Part shown: positions 47,539 to 57,481 of the stretch, piece after piece
Position numbering within the stretch: position 1 is the stretch's first letter
Layout: each line of letters starts with the position of its first letter
From: PALSA-505 sp036267135
Lineage (GTDB): Bacteria > Actinomycetota > Actinomycetes > Streptosporangiales > Streptosporangiaceae
Assembly: GCA_036267135.1 (NCBI GenBank)
Contig: DATAWQ010000026.1
Span: 1 to 64,000 of the forward strand
DNA: 64,000 nt
Direction: 5' to 3'
Program-made: the position numbers and the translations under genes
The notes under the pieces: generated by a model
The model's database searches: none
What the model was told of the DNA's origin: nothing
What the model saw: the letters and a program-made list of their open reading frames with translations, nothing else

Positions 47539-49350
47539 GTGAAGGCTGGGGGGAACGCGCAGCGAGGGAAGGCGGCACCGGGTGTCGGGGCGGCCACCGC
47601 GCTCGGCCCCGACAAACGGGCCGCGGCGCTCGGTCCGGCCGAGCGGTCCGCCGCACTGGCCGGCCTGGCCAGCCAGGAGCAGCACGTGCTGGTCGTGGGC
47701 GGTGGCGTGGTGGGCGCGGGGGTGGCCCTGGACGCGGCCACCAGGGGCCTGTCGGTGGGCCTGGTCGAAGCCAGGGACTTCGCCTCCGGCACCTCGTCGC
47801 GGTCGAGCAAGCTCATCCACGGCGGGCTGCGGTACCTGGAGCAGCTCAATTTCGCTCTGGTCAGGGAGGCGCTGACCGAGCGCGCGCTGCTGTTGCAGCG
47901 GATCGCGCCGCATCTCGTCCGGCCCGTCTCCTTCCTCTACCCGCTCACCCACCGCGGCGGCTGGGAGCGGGCCTACGTGGGCGCGGGCGTGGGTCTGTAC
48001 GACACGCTCGGGTTCTCCATGGGCCAGGTCCGCGGCCTGCCCGGGCACCAGCAGCTCACCCGGCGCGGGGCGTTGCAGCTCGCCCCGGCGCTGAAGCGGT
48101 CCGCCGTGCACGGCGCGATCAAGTACTGGGACGCCCAGGTGGACGACGCCAGGTTCGTCGTCAGCCTGCTGCGCACCGCGGCCAGTTACGGCGCCAGGAT
48201 CGCCTCGCGCACCCAGGTGGTCGGCTTCCTGCGCGAGGGCGAACGGGTCACCGGCGTCCGCGTCGTCGACCTGGAGTCCGGCGCCGAACTCGAGTTCCGC
48301 GCCCAGCAGGTGGTCAACGCGACCGGCGTATGGTCCGACGACATCCAGGCGCTGGTGGGCGGGCGCGGCATGATCAACGTGCGCTCCTCCAAGGGCGTGC
48401 ACCTGGTGGTGCCCAGGGACCGCATCCACTCCAGCACCGGCATCATCTTGCGCACGCCGCTCAGCGTGCTGTTCGTGATCCCGTGGGGCAGGCACTGGAT
48501 CATCGGCACCACCGACACGGACTGGTCGCTGGACAAGGCCCACCCCGCGGCCAGCCGGTCGGACATCGACTACGTGCTCGGTCAGGTCAACCGGGTGCTG
48601 CGGGTCCCGCTCAGCCGGGACGACGTGGAGGGCGTCTACGCCGGCCTGCGCCCGCTGCTGAGCGGTGAGTCCGACGAGACCTCGAAGCTGTCCAGGGAGC
48701 ACACCGTGGCCAGCCCGGTGCCCGGCCTGGTGATGATCGCAGGCGGCAAGTACACCACGTACCGGGTGATGGCCAGGGACGCCGTGGACGCGGTGGCGCA
48801 CGGGCTCGATGGCCGGGTGCCACGCTCCTGCACCGACCAGGTTCCGCTGGTGGGGGCGGAGGGCTTCCAGGCGCTGTGGAACTCCAGGTACCAGATGGCG
48901 CGGGCGTCCGGCCTGCACGTGGCCAGGATCGAGCACCTGCTGCGCCGGTACGGCACGCTGATCGGCGAGGTGCTCGGCCTGATCGAGGCTGACCCCGGCC
49001 TGGGCCGGCCGCTCACCGGCGCCGACGACTACCTGCGGGCCGAGATCGTGTACGGCGCCTCACACGAGGGCGCCCGCCACCTGTACGACGCGCTGGCCCG
49101 GCGCACCCACATCACGATCGAGACCTGGGACCACGGCATCGCCGTGGCCGAGGAGGCGGCCGCGCTGATGGCCGGGCCGCTCGGCTGGAACTCGCGGCAG
49201 ACGGGCCGTGAAGTCGAGCACTTCAAGGGCGCCATCGCCGCCGAGCAGGCCGCCGAGGAGGCCAGCGACGACCAGACCGCGGACGCGATCCGGCTGGGCG
49301 CCCCCGACATCGTTCCGCTCGTGGGCACCGCCGCGGGCCATGGCCGCTAG
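47539..49350 (+). CDS. glpD: Aerobic glycerol-3-phosphate dehydrogenase
   Basis: 603 residues with a GTG start; the first ~45 residues are a variable Ala/Gly-rich extension. This FAD enzyme feeds electrons from glycerol-3-phosphate to quinone at the membrane. The FAD fold is VLVVGGGVVGAGVALDAATR; SSRSSKLIHGGLRYLEQLNF, KYWDAQVDDARFVVSLLRTA and VNATGVWSDDI are family marks, and IPWGRHWIIGTTDTDW plus GGKYTTYRVMARDAVDAV follow. The C-terminal helical domain is DUF-like GlpD_C. Upstream, TCTTCACC recurs as TTCTTCACC (47473-47491), a possible operator. Confidence 0.96.
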   Translation: MKAGGNAQRGKAAPGVGAATALGPDKRAAALGPAERSAALAGLASQEQHVLVVGGGVVGAGVALDAATRGLSVGLVEARDFASGTSSRSSKLIHGGLRYLEQLNFALVREALTERALLLQRIAPHLVRPVSFLYPLTHRGGWERAYVGAGVGLYDTLGFSMGQVRGLPGHQQLTRRGALQLAPALKRSAVHGAIKYWDAQVDDARFVVSLLRTAASYGARIASRTQVVGFLREGERVTGVRVVDLESGAELEFRAQQVVNATGVWSDDIQALVGGRGMINVRSSKGVHLVVPRDRIHSSTGIILRTPLSVLFVIPWGRHWIIGTTDTDWSLDKAHPAASRSDIDYVLGQVNRVLRVPLSRDDVEGVYAGLRPLLSGESDETSKLSREHTVASPVPGLVMIAGGKYTTYRVMARDAVDAVAHGLDGRVPRSCTDQVPLVGAEGFQALWNSRYQMARASGLHVARIEHLLRRYGTLIGEVLGLIEADPGLGRPLTGADDYLRAEIVYGASHEGARHLYDALARRTHITIETWDHGIAVAEEAAALMAGPLGWNSRQTGREVEHFKGAIAAEQAAEEASDDQTADAIRLGAPDIVPLVGTAAGHGR

Positions 49351-49421
49351 ATCTGAATGAACGGCTGCGCCACGGGAAGATCCGCTGAGCCCACCCGGGC
49401 CGCCCGCCTAAACTTTGGCCC

Positions 49422-50450
49422 ATGAGCCAGCCGCCCACGCCGTCCCGGCCTCGTGTCCTGTCCGGTATCCAGCCCACCGCCGACTCCTTCCACCTGGGCA
49501 ACTACCTCGGTGCGGTGCGGCAGTGGGTGACCATGCAGGACACGAACGACGCCTTCTACTGCGTGGTGGACCTGCACGCGATCACGGTCCCGCAGGATCC
49601 GGCCCTGCTGCGGCGACGCACCAGGGTCGCCGCCGCCCAGTTGTTCGCGGCCGGCCTCGACCCGGAGCGCTGCACCGTGTTCGTGCAGAGCCACGTGCCC
49701 GAGCACACCGAGCTGGCCTGGGTGCTCGGCTGCCTGACCGGGTTCGGCGAGGCGAGCCGGATGATCCAGTTCAAGGACAAGTCGGCCAAGGGCGGCGCGG
49801 AACAGGCCAGCATCGGCCTGTTCACCTACCCGATCCTGCAGGCCGCCGACATCCTGCTCTACCAGGCCGATCAGGTCCCGGTCGGCGAGGACCAGCGACA
49901 GCATCTGGAGCTCACCAGGGATCTGGCCCAGCGGTTCAACCACAGGTACGGCCGGGTGTTCACCATCCCCGGTCCATACATACTGGCTGGGGTGGCCAAG
50001 ATCAACGACTTGCAGGATCCGGCCGCGAAGATGAGCAAGTCGTCGTCTTCGCCGCAGGGCATCGTGGACGTGCTCGACGAGCCCGGCGTGATCCGCAAGA
50101 AGATCGCCAGGGCGGTGACCGATCCCGGCTCGCAGGTCAAGGCCGACGAGGCCGCCAAGCCGGGCGTGACCAACCTGCTGCGGATCTACTCGGCGCTGGC
50201 CGGAGTCCCGGTGGCCGAGGTCGAGGCCGCCTACGCCGGGGCCGGGTACGGCGCCTTCAAGCGCGCACTCGCCGACCTGGTGGTGGACACGTTCGCGCCG
50301 GTGCGGGAGCGGACCGAGAAGATGCTGGCCGACGAGGCGGAACTCGACCGGCTGCTGGCCGAGGGCGCGAGCCGGGCCGGCCGCGTGGCCAGGCAGACCA
50401 TGGCGCAGGTCAGGGACCACATCGGCCTGCTGCCCGCCGTCCCGGCCTGA
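49422..50450 (+). CDS. trpS: Tryptophanyl-tRNA synthetase
   Basis: 342 residues, typical bacterial class Ic enzyme. The HIGH-like motif is TADSFHLGNYLGAVRQWV, the Trp-binding region includes YPILQAADILLYQADQVPVG and EDQRQHLELTRDLAQRFN, and the KMSKS motif is DPAAKMSKSSSSPQGIVD. It is cytoplasmic. It lies between glpD and a convergent penicillin-binding protein gene. Confidence 0.97.
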   Translation: MSQPPTPSRPRVLSGIQPTADSFHLGNYLGAVRQWVTMQDTNDAFYCVVDLHAITVPQDPALLRRRTRVAAAQLFAAGLDPERCTVFVQSHVPEHTELAWVLGCLTGFGEASRMIQFKDKSAKGGAEQASIGLFTYPILQAADILLYQADQVPVGEDQRQHLELTRDLAQRFNHRYGRVFTIPGPYILAGVAKINDLQDPAAKMSKSSSSPQGIVDVLDEPGVIRKKIARAVTDPGSQVKADEAAKPGVTNLLRIYSALAGVPVAEVEAAYAGAGYGAFKRALADLVVDTFAPVRERTEKMLADEAELDRLLAEGASRAGRVARQTMAQVRDHIGLLPAVPA

Positions 50451-50460
50451 GCGCGCTTGG

Positions 50461-51723
50461 CTAGGGCCGCCCGCGGGGTCCTGGCCGCGGGGCCAGCGCC
50501 ATGGACCGGCGGTGGTGCGCCACGAACGCGACCACGATGAGCGAGGCCAGCACCAGGAAGCCGAGGCCGACCGCCACCGGGACCGCCTGCGACGAGGCGC
50601 TGGCCTCGGCCGGGCGCCGCGGGGCCACGGGCTTGGACACGTTCTTGACCGTGTGCTCCTTCGGCTTCTTCGGCGCGGGCGGTGGCCCGGAGGGCAGCGT
50701 GCTCACCAGCGTGCCCACCGGGCCAACTTTCCCGTTCGCCGCGAAGCCCCAGTTCAGCAGCTTGGTCGCGTAGACGAACTGCTCTCCGGGCGGGCAGTGC
50801 AGCACCGACACGATCAGCGTGACGCCGTTCCGCTTGGCCATGCCCATGTAGGTGCCGCCCGCGGCGGTGGTCCAGCCCAGCTTGCCGCCGATGTCGCCAC
50901 GGTAGCCGGTGAGCAACTCGTTCTGGTTGATCAGCGTCTCCCAGTGCCTCGGCTTTCTCTCGAACCGCACGCTGACCGTCCGGTCGTAGCCGAGGAAGGT
51001 GGGATTGGCCAGCGCCTGCCGGGCGATCAGGGCCTCGTCGTAGGCCGAGATGTGCTGGCCGCGCGCGTCGAGCCCGTTCGGCTGCTTCGCCACCGTGTCG
51101 TCGGCCTGCAGGTGCCGCGCCTCGGCGTTGATCAGCGCCATGCCCTGGCGGAACGACCCGGTGGCCTGGGCCAGCGCGACGGCGGCGTCGTTGGCCGAGA
51201 TGGTCAGCAGGGCCTGGAACAGGCTGGAGATCTTGTAGTGGCGCCCGGCGACCAGGCCCGCGTCGTCGGGCTCGGCGTCGGCCGCCTCGTGGGAGGCGAC
51301 CGTGCTGGCGCGCGGGTTCAGCACCGGGATCAGCGCGAGCGCGGTGAGCACCTTGAGCGTGCTGGCCGGCCTGAACCAGCCGTGCGCGTCCTTGGCCGCC
51401 AGCACCTGGCCGGTGCCGGCGTTGGCCACCACGAACGCGTCCACTTTCAGCTTGGGCAACTTGGGCGCGGCCCCCGACAACGGGTTCAGCACGGTGCCGG
51501 GCCTGGCGAGCTGCGGGCCGCCCTGGGTCCAGTCCCCGGTGCTAGCTGCCGGTGAACCGGATGGGCTAGCCGCCGGTGAACTGGACGAGCTGGGCGGCGC
51601 CGACGCTCGCGTGCTGGACGGAGCCGGTGGGCTGGCCGCCGCCGGGGGCGCGGCCAGCGCGGCCAGGCCCACCACGAAGAGCGCGGCGGCCGTGATCGCC
51701 GCCGGTCCCCGCCTGCCCGACAT
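50461..51723 (-). CDS. D-alanyl-D-alanine carboxypeptidase (class C PBP, DacA/PBP5-like)
   Basis: 420 residues. A signal peptide (RRGPAAITAAALFVVGLAAL, then AAPPAAA) and a Ser/Pro-rich linker lead to the transpeptidase-like domain. The active-site motifs are SxxK in RPASTLKVLTALALIPV, SxN in LLTISANDAAVALAQATGSF and K-x-G in DIGGKLGWTTAAGGTYMG (KLG rather than KTG). The C-terminus has a second membrane helix (VGLGFLVLASLIVVAFVAHH) followed by an Arg-rich tail, so the enzyme is anchored with its catalytic domain outside. It trims pentapeptide stems in peptidoglycan. Confidence 0.93.
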   Translation of the reverse strand: MSGRRGPAAITAAALFVVGLAALAAPPAAASPPAPSSTRASAPPSSSSSPAASPSGSPAASTGDWTQGGPQLARPGTVLNPLSGAAPKLPKLKVDAFVVANAGTGQVLAAKDAHGWFRPASTLKVLTALALIPVLNPRASTVASHEAADAEPDDAGLVAGRHYKISSLFQALLTISANDAAVALAQATGSFRQGMALINAEARHLQADDTVAKQPNGLDARGQHISAYDEALIARQALANPTFLGYDRTVSVRFERKPRHWETLINQNELLTGYRGDIGGKLGWTTAAGGTYMGMAKRNGVTLIVSVLHCPPGEQFVYATKLLNWGFAANGKVGPVGTLVSTLPSGPPPAPKKPKEHTVKNVSKPVAPRRPAEASASSQAVPVAVGLGFLVLASLIVVAFVAHHRRSMALAPRPGPRGRP

Positions 51724-51966
51724 CGCCGCGCCTCCTTGGCTCGCTGTCGTAGGTCATGGTTGTGGCAAAACCTGTTGGTCCGGACGCCATCCGTGGCACC
51801 CGGTGCCGTGTTGGCCACTGCACGTGTCGGCCGTCTCCACCGTACTGCGTCAAGCCGGTGCACCGGCCGAAGCGCGCCCCCGCCAGGACGGGGAAACGAC
51901 CCCGTTCGGGCGGCCGAAACCACTACTGCCAGTGGCACCGTGGACCGCACACCTTAGCCTTGGCAC

Positions 51967-53547
<1,581 letters not shown>

Positions 53548-53789
53548 GTCTTGGTCCGGCCCTCTTTGTGCTGGGCCCGGTCTGCATCACCATATAAGGG
53601 TTATGGCGCGCCGTTTCGGAGATTACTATCCGCGCACGGGCGGTTGCATATCCGCCTGGGCCGGTGGATTCCGTGGCACCAACGATGAGTCGCACAAACG
53701 GAACATTGTGGCTATTTCAGCTTCTGGCTCACGAATGTATGGCGCAAAGTCCTGATCAAGCTGGAAGAATTGCGGATGGAGGTAACCGG
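53548..53789. other. A/T-richer leader region before the glutamate-cysteine ligase gene
   Basis: About 240 bases with distinctly lower G/C (e.g. CACCATATAAGGGTTATGGC and GGAACATTGTGGCTATTTCA). The downstream frame is open through the last 126 bases but shows no family homology there, and the start is placed at 53790. Promoter elements are expected here; no confident pair was identified. Confidence 0.4.
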
Positions 53790-54956
53790 GTGGTCATCGA
53801 GTGGAACACGTCACGGGGCGCGACGCTGGGTGTGGAGTGGGAGATCCAGCTCGTCGACGCCGAGACCAGGATGCTGCGCCAGGATGCCCGTGACGTGCTC
53901 GCCGCGCTGCCCGAACTGGGTGAGGGCAGCGAGTTCCCCAAGATCCGCTATGAACTCATGCAGTCCCAGATCGAGCTCGCCACCGGCATCTGCAGCACGG
54001 TGGCCGAAGCCAAGCAGGATCTGGCCGAGACAATTGTGCAACTCCAGCGGGTGGCCCGGGCCCGCGATATGATGCTGACCTGCGCGGGAACGCACCCCTT
54101 CAGCAACTGGAGGGACGCGAAGATGGCACCAGTGCAGCGATACGCCGAGCTAGTCGAGCAAATGCAGTGGCTGGCCCGCAGGATCCAGCTCTTCAGCGTC
54201 CAGGTCCACGTCGGGCTCACTGACGGAAGCACGGCCATCCCGATCATCAACGCCCTGGCCAAGTACCTGCCTCACTTCCTCGCGCTGACCGCATCCAGCC
54301 CGTTCTGGAACGGCCAGGACACCGGGCTGGCGTCCAGCCGGGCGGTGGTCTTCGACGCGCTGCCGACGGCGGGGCCGCCGCACCGGCTGTCCGACTGGGC
54401 CGAGTTCGAGGAGTACATGGAGACGCTGCTGCGCGCTGGAACGATCCGGAGCATCAAGGAGGTGTGGTGGGACGTCCGCCCGCACCCGGACTTCGGCACG
54501 ATCGAGGTCCGGGTCTGCGACGGCGCCCCGACGCTGCGTGAGATCGGAATGGTAGCGGCGCTGTCGCAATGCCTGATCCAGCTCTTCACCTTCCAGCTCG
54601 AGCGCGGCTACCAGCTCCCCAGCCCGGCGACTTGGGTCGTTCGGGACAATAAGTGGCGCGCGACAAGGTACGGTCTTGACGCAATAGTGATCACCGATGA
54701 CAGCGGCGCTACGGCGCCCATGCGTGATGAGCTCTACGAGCTGGTACGTGAGCTTGAGCCCGTCGCCGACAGGCTCGGCTGCGCCGCCGAGCTCGGTGTG
54801 GTTTCCGAAGTGCTCGAACATGGAGCGTCATACGAGCGGCAGCGTGCCGTCATAGCTGACGGCGGCGAGCTGACTGAGGTGGTGGACGCTTTGGTCACCG
54901 AGTTCGCGGAAGACCGGTTCTTGTGCCCTGGGGAGGCTGCGCATGCCGGGAGATGA
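53790..54956 (+). CDS. Carboxylate-amine ligase, YbdK-type glutamate-cysteine ligase family
   Basis: 388 residues from GTG 53790 with GGAGG seven bases upstream; an open extension of 42 codons lacks homology. It belongs to the GCS2 family: GATLGVEWEIQLVDAETRML, YELMQSQIELATGICSTVAE, CAGTHPFSNWRDAKM and RIQLFSVQVHVGLTDGSTAI, then LPHFLALTASSPFWNGQDTG and FGTIEVRVCDGAPTLREIGM. Family members join glutamate to cysteine or similar amines using ATP; the true product is unknown. The next gene overlaps by 14 bases, suggesting a pair with the amidohydrolase. Confidence 0.9.
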   Translation: MVIEWNTSRGATLGVEWEIQLVDAETRMLRQDARDVLAALPELGEGSEFPKIRYELMQSQIELATGICSTVAEAKQDLAETIVQLQRVARARDMMLTCAGTHPFSNWRDAKMAPVQRYAELVEQMQWLARRIQLFSVQVHVGLTDGSTAIPIINALAKYLPHFLALTASSPFWNGQDTGLASSRAVVFDALPTAGPPHRLSDWAEFEEYMETLLRAGTIRSIKEVWWDVRPHPDFGTIEVRVCDGAPTLREIGMVAALSQCLIQLFTFQLERGYQLPSPATWVVRDNKWRATRYGLDAIVITDDSGATAPMRDELYELVRELEPVADRLGCAAELGVVSEVLEHGASYERQRAVIADGGELTEVVDALVTEFAEDRFLCPGEAAHAGR

Positions 54957-56181
54957 AGTGACGGCGGAACTCGACGCGTTCCTCGCCGGGCATTCCGACG
55001 AGCTGATCGAGTTCCGCCGTGACCTGCACGCTCATCCGGAGATCGGCTATCACGAGCACCGGACGACCCGGCGGGTCGCGCTCAGGCTGGCCGCGGCCGG
55101 CCTGCGGCCCATGCTCCTGCCCAAGGGGACCGGCCTGATCTGCGACGTCGGCGATCCCACCAGCAAACCGGTGGTGGCGCTGCGCGCGGACCTGGACGCG
55201 CTGCCGATCCAGGACGAGAAGCCCGTGCCCTACCGGTCCACGGTGCCGAACGTGTGCCACGCCTGCGGGCACGACGTGCACACCACGATCCTGCTGGGCA
55301 CCGGGCTCTTCCTGGCCGCGCAAGCCCAGGAAACCGGGCTGCCCGGCCGCGTCCGGCTGATCTTCCAGCCCGCCGAGGAGGTGCCGGGCGGCGCGCTCGA
55401 CGTGCTGGCCGCCGGCGGCATCGCCGACGTGGACCGCATCTTCGCGGTGCACTGCGACCCCAAGCTCGACGTGGGCAAGGTGGGCATCAGGACCGGCCCG
55501 ATCACCGCCGCCTGCGACAAGATCACGGTCCGGGTCACCGGGCCCGGCGGTCACACCGCCCGCCCGCACCTGACCGCCGACCTGGTCTACGCCCTCGGCA
55601 AGATCGTCACCGAGCTTCCGGCCGCGCTGACCCGCCGGGTGGACCCCAGGTCCAGCCTCAGCCTGGTCTGGGGCCGGGTGAGCGCCGGCACCGCGGCCAA
55701 CGCGATCCCGGACGACGGCATAGCTGAGGGCACCGTGCGCTGCCTGGACGACGAGGCCTGGCAGGCCGCACCCGACCTGCTGAAGGCGCTGATCGAGTCG
55801 GTGGCGGGCGCCTATGGCGTGCTCGCCGAGCTCAGCTATGTGCGCAACGTGCCACCCACCGTCAACGAGGCGGTGAGCGCGGCCATGTTCTCCACGGCCG
55901 CGACGCGGGTGCTCGGCGCGGACTCGGTCACCTCCACCCCGCAGAGCCTCGGCGGCGAGGACTTCGCCTGGTTCCTGGAGTCGATCCCCGGCGCGCTGGC
56001 CAGGCTCGGCGTCCGCACCCCGGGCGCGGCCGACCTCGACATCCACCAGGCCATGTTCGACGTGGACGAGCGGGCCATCGCCACCGGCATCAAGCTGATG
56101 GCGGAGACCTCGCTCACCGCCCTGCGCGACGCGGGCGGCACGACGGCCGTGGCCCCCGTGCCCCGCGCCGCCCACGCCTGA
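54943..56181 (+). CDS. M20 family amidohydrolase/peptidase
   Basis: 412 residues from ATG 54943 (GGGGAGG six bases upstream, inside the previous gene). It is a two-domain zinc hydrolase of the IAA-amino-acid hydrolase/HipO type: FRRDLHAHPEIGYHEHRTTR, ALRADLDALPIQDEKPVPYR, the metal motif HACGHDVHTTILLGTG, and IFQPAEEVPGGALDVLAAGG with the catalytic Glu pair. LGGEDFAWFLESIPGALARL is the late ligand region. It probably cleaves an N-acyl or amide substrate. Coupling to the ligase suggests that the two act on related gamma-glutamyl or N-acyl compounds, which is an inference. Confidence 0.93.
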   Translation: MPGDEVTAELDAFLAGHSDELIEFRRDLHAHPEIGYHEHRTTRRVALRLAAAGLRPMLLPKGTGLICDVGDPTSKPVVALRADLDALPIQDEKPVPYRSTVPNVCHACGHDVHTTILLGTGLFLAAQAQETGLPGRVRLIFQPAEEVPGGALDVLAAGGIADVDRIFAVHCDPKLDVGKVGIRTGPITAACDKITVRVTGPGGHTARPHLTADLVYALGKIVTELPAALTRRVDPRSSLSLVWGRVSAGTAANAIPDDGIAEGTVRCLDDEAWQAAPDLLKALIESVAGAYGVLAELSYVRNVPPTVNEAVSAAMFSTAATRVLGADSVTSTPQSLGGEDFAWFLESIPGALARLGVRTPGAADLDIHQAMFDVDERAIATGIKLMAETSLTALRDAGGTTAVAPVPRAAHA

Positions 56182-56257
56182 GTACGCCCTGCGGGCCGCC
56201 ACCGCCTACAGTGGGCGACAACCCTCAGTCCTCGTCCAGCCCGCGGAGTCGAGCCCG

Positions 56258-56893
56258 GTGTCAGCAGTCCTGCCTCCCGACGTGTACCGGTCCGCGGTGG
56301 CCAGGATCGTCTGGTGGGCGTGGGTGGTTTTCGCCGCCGCCAACGTGCTGGACCTCGCGATCCAGGGGCACGATCACTTCTCCGCTGTGCTCGCGGCCGT
56401 CCTGACCCTGATCACCGGGGTCACGTTCGCGACCGCGCTGCGGCCCAGGGTGGTGGCGGACGACGACGGCCTGCTGATCCGCAACCCGCTGCGTGACCAC
56501 CACGTGCCGTGGGGCTGCGTGGAGGGCCTGGAACTGAGGGACTCGCTGGAGGTCCGCTGCCGGGACGCCAGCGGCGGCCCGCGGCGCGGGAAGCTCTACG
56601 TCTGGGCCGTGCACTCACCGCGGCGCGGCAGGCTGAAGGCCGAACTCCGGGCTAACCGCAAGATCAACAAGGCGGTGCCGGCCTCCTCGGGCTACGGCAG
56701 GCTGCCCCAGGAAGCGCAGGCGGCCATGACCAAGACCCACTCCGAGCACATCCTGGACTCGCTGCGGTCCAGGGGGGACAACGCCCGCGCGCCTGACGCC
56801 GGGGGTGGCCGCCTGGTGAGCAGCTGGGATTGGCTGGCCCTCGCCGCGGTGGTCATTCCCGCCGTGCTCGTGGCCATCGTCGCGCTGACGTAA
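56258..56893 (+). CDS. Bacterial PH-domain membrane protein
   Basis: 211 residues with a GTG start. Two helices near the N-terminus (AVARIVWWAWVVFAAANVLD and FSAVLAAVLTLITGVTFATA) precede a PH-like beta domain (RPRVVADDDGLLIRNPLRDH, HVPWGCVEGLELRDSLEVRC), as in actinobacterial PH-domain proteins of the DUF2581/bPH type. A third helix is at the C-terminus (LALAAVVIPAVLVAIVALT). Function unknown. The stop is directly followed by an interspersed-repeat copy. Confidence 0.85.
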   Translation: MSAVLPPDVYRSAVARIVWWAWVVFAAANVLDLAIQGHDHFSAVLAAVLTLITGVTFATALRPRVVADDDGLLIRNPLRDHHVPWGCVEGLELRDSLEVRCRDASGGPRRGKLYVWAVHSPRRGRLKAELRANRKINKAVPASSGYGRLPQEAQAAMTKTHSEHILDSLRSRGDNARAPDAGGGRLVSSWDWLALAAVVIPAVLVAIVALT

Positions 56894-56894
56894 A

Positions 56895-56909
56895 GGTGGC
56901 CACCGTTCA
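56895..56909. repeat. Interspersed repeat copy GGTGGCCACCGTTCA
   Basis: It begins two bases after the PH-protein stop (TAA 56891-56893) and continues TTATGGGG. It lies between convergent genes; the minus-strand gene ends at 56924. Confidence 0.75.
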
Positions 56910-56923
56910 TTATGGGGATTGAG

Positions 56924-57376
56924 TCAAGATCCGAGGGATCGGCATGGCCGCGCCCGCAGCCATGAGACATAGTCAGCGGGCGCCGACGCCTTCTCCGCGG
57001 CGTCGGCCATGATGCCGATGTAGCGCGCGGACGGCAGCCCGCCCTCATAGCCGTTCAGCACGTACAGCCAGGCCAGCGCCTCGCCGTCGAGGGTGTGCAC
57101 CCGCACTCTGAGCTTGCGGTAGTAGTCCAGGGTGAACCCGTCCCAGTGGTCAAGGGCCGCCTCGTCGGTGTCGGACAGGTCGTAGAGCACGACGAAGACC
57201 CGCTCGTCGTCGTCTTCCACGATCGTCGCGAGCGCGCCTTCCCAGCCGAGGTCGGAGCCGCCGAAGGTGAGCCGCCACCCCTCCAGCCAGCCGCTTCCGT
57301 GCTGGGGGGAGTGCGGGCATCGCTCGGACATCTGCGCCGAGTCCATGTTGGAGCCGTACGCCGCGTACAGGGCCAC
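56924..57376 (-). CDS. Gamma-glutamylcyclotransferase-like protein
   Basis: 150 residues from GTG 57376, which puts the family signature at the N-terminus: ALYAAYGSNMDSAQMSERCP. GWLEGWRLTFGGSDLGWEGA, VVLYDLSDTDEAALDHWDGF and YYRKLRVRVHTLDGEALAWL follow. The Glu of DLGWEGALATI may be the catalytic acid. Family members cyclise gamma-glutamyl amines to 5-oxoproline. It lies close to the glutamate-cysteine-ligase-type gene, giving a weak thematic link. Confidence 0.88.
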   Translation of the reverse strand: MALYAAYGSNMDSAQMSERCPHSPQHGSGWLEGWRLTFGGSDLGWEGALATIVEDDDERVFVVLYDLSDTDEAALDHWDGFTLDYYRKLRVRVHTLDGEALAWLYVLNGYEGGLPSARYIGIMADAAEKASAPADYVSWLRARPCRSLGS

Positions 57377-57481
57377 GAATGAACAGGGTAAGGGTCCGGG
57401 CCCCCGGAAGTGGGCTGATGCGCCACGACATGCTGAGGCGCCGTCACGGGCACCGGCCGGGATGGGCCAGAATGAGGCGTC

